64,000 bases of DNA. It comes from Betaproteobacteria bacterium (GTDB lineage: Bacteria; Pseudomonadota; Gammaproteobacteria; Burkholderiales; Casimicrobiaceae). A model generated the notes under the pieces. It was not told the DNA's origin. It did no database searches and saw only the letters and a list, made by a program, of their open reading frames with translations. A program made the position numbers and the translations under genes. Every line of letters begins with the position of its first letter. Position 1 is the stretch's first letter. Where the stretch lies: NCBI GenBank assembly GCA_016716425.1, contig JADJWJ010000001.1, positions 245,001-309,000 on the forward strand. Reading direction: 5' to 3'. Below are positions 63,211 through 64,000 of this stretch, one piece after another.

Positions 63211-64000
63211 ATGAGCACCTACCACGCGCCCCTTCCGGAAATGCAGTTCGTCCTGAACGAGCTCGCGGGCCTCGCGCAGGTCGCGCAGTTGCCCGGGTTC
63301 GAGGACGCCACGTCCGACACCGTGACCGCGATCCTCGAGGAAGCCGCGAAGTTCGCGACGAACGTGCTCGACCCGCTCAACATTCCCGGCGACCGCGAGG
63401 GCGCGCAGCGCCAGCCGGACGGCTCGGTGAAAACGCCGGCCGGGTTCAAGGATGCGTACGCGCAGTACTGCGCGAACGGCTGGAACGGTCTCACGAAGTC
63501 CGCCGAGTTCGGCGGGCAGGGCCTGCCGCAGGTCGTGGCGACCGCCGTCGAGGAAATGTGGCACGCTGCCAACCTCGCGTTCGACCTGTGCCCGCTGCTG
63601 ACGCAGGGCGCGATCGAGGCGATCGAGCGCAACGCGTCGCAGGCGCTGAAGGAGAAGTTCCTGCCGCGCATGGTCGCCGGCACGTGGACCGGGACGATGA
63701 ACCTGACCGAGCCGCAGGCCGGCTCCGACCTGGCGGCCGTGCGCTCGCGCGCCGTGCCGCAGGGCGACGGCACGTACAGGCTCTACGGGCAGAAGATCTT
63801 CATCACGTTCGGCGAACACGACTACACCGACAACATCATCCACCTCGTGCTCGCGCGCACGCCGGATGCGCCGCAGGGGGTGAAGGGCATCTCGCTGTTC
63901 GTCGTGCCGAAGGTGCTGGTGAACGACGACGGATCGCTCGGGCGCCGCAACGACGTCGCCTGCGTGTCGCTCGAGCACAAGCTCGGCATCCACGCGAGCC
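63211..64000 (+). CDS. acyl-CoA dehydrogenase, N-terminal part (cut by window end)
   Basis: 263 codons are visible before the window ends. STYHAPLPEMQFVLNEL is the N-terminal extension of the long (about 600-residue) bacterial acyl-CoA dehydrogenase group. GWNGLTKSAEFGGQGLPQVV, NLTEPQAGSDLAAVRSRAV (the substrate and FAD contact motif) and GQKIFITFGEHDY are standard. It would feed electrons to the adjacent EtfAB in fatty acid beta-oxidation. The catalytic Glu lies beyond the window. No strong Shine-Dalgarno precedes ATG 63211. Confidence 0.92.
   Translation, partial: MSTYHAPLPEMQFVLNELAGLAQVAQLPGFEDATSDTVTAILEEAAKFATNVLDPLNIPGDREGAQRQPDGSVKTPAGFKDAYAQYCANGWNGLTKSAEFGGQGLPQVVATAVEEMWHAANLAFDLCPLLTQGAIEAIERNASQALKEKFLPRMVAGTWTGTMNLTEPQAGSDLAAVRSRAVPQGDGTYRLYGQKIFITFGEHDYTDNIIHLVLARTPDAPQGVKGISLFVVPKVLVNDDGSLGRRNDVACVSLEHKLGIHAS

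Overview
The window is a very GC-rich, densely coded chromosomal segment with almost no mobile DNA. The gene set points to a betaproteobacterium, probably Burkholderiales or a close relative: a PhaM-like granule regulator, a Bug-type tripartite tricarboxylate transporter (TTT) binding protein and a separate TctBA pair, the pilS-pilR-ampD order, puuD-type urate oxidase, and many ATGA/GTGA-coupled operons. The species is not identifiable from the sequence alone.

Layout. 1-6570: a Cu(I)/Ag(I) efflux operon, cusCBA, whose CusB carries a CusF-like tail. It is preceded by a small secreted-protein gene that looks frameshifted. 6709-10532: a complete urate-to-allantoate pathway built round a divergent promoter, with gntR-puuE-uraD leftward and hiuH-puuD rightward. 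10687-15100: dsbB/dsbA-like pair, SRAP protein, EcsC-like protein, CopD-like protein and an alanine-dehydrogenase homologue with an altered catalytic position. 15189-17316: mobB, an outer-membrane barrel, moaD and moaE. 17645-22633: a sugar-acid operon (2-keto-3-deoxygalactonate kinase, KDPGal aldolase, a DUF3011 protein, a PfkB kinase, an SDR, an 80-residue protein and a cupin). 22729-25677: crcB, quinone oxidoreductase and nnr. 25875-29065: a glutamate/aspartate-type ABC transporter. 29271-35796: Bug binding protein, purL, PaaY-like carbonic anhydrase and TsdA-like dihaem cytochrome. 35910-41364 (leftward): gamma-glutamyltransferase, tctA/tctB, PpiC, BolA, YciB. 41565-45107: ampD, pilR, pilS. 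45194-48580: PP0621, FAD oxidase, PhaM, GST, PEBP. 48717-54753: S9 and M61 peptidases, tRNA-Arg(CCU), and the N-end-rule transferases aat and bpt. 54982-58731: a convergent rpfF/rpfC pair for diffusible-signal-factor quorum sensing. 58963-64000: methyltransferase, alpha/beta hydrolase, FabZ-like hot-dog protein, etfB (frameshifted), etfA and the start of an acyl-CoA dehydrogenase.

Three families of short palindromic repeats punctuate the window: R1 (GTCGTCCCCGC pairs), R2 (GGGTCAGACCC type) and R3 (CCCTCACCCC/CTCTCCCCGC type). Most copies lie between converging genes. Three positions stand out: an R3 copy sits in frame inside purL, a double R2 unit runs from one stop codon to the facing stop codon between the TsdA-like gene and ggt, and an R2-like palindrome separates gltI from gltJ. 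Two genes carry apparent one-base insertions (the leading cus gene and etfB); sequencing error and real mutation cannot be told apart here.
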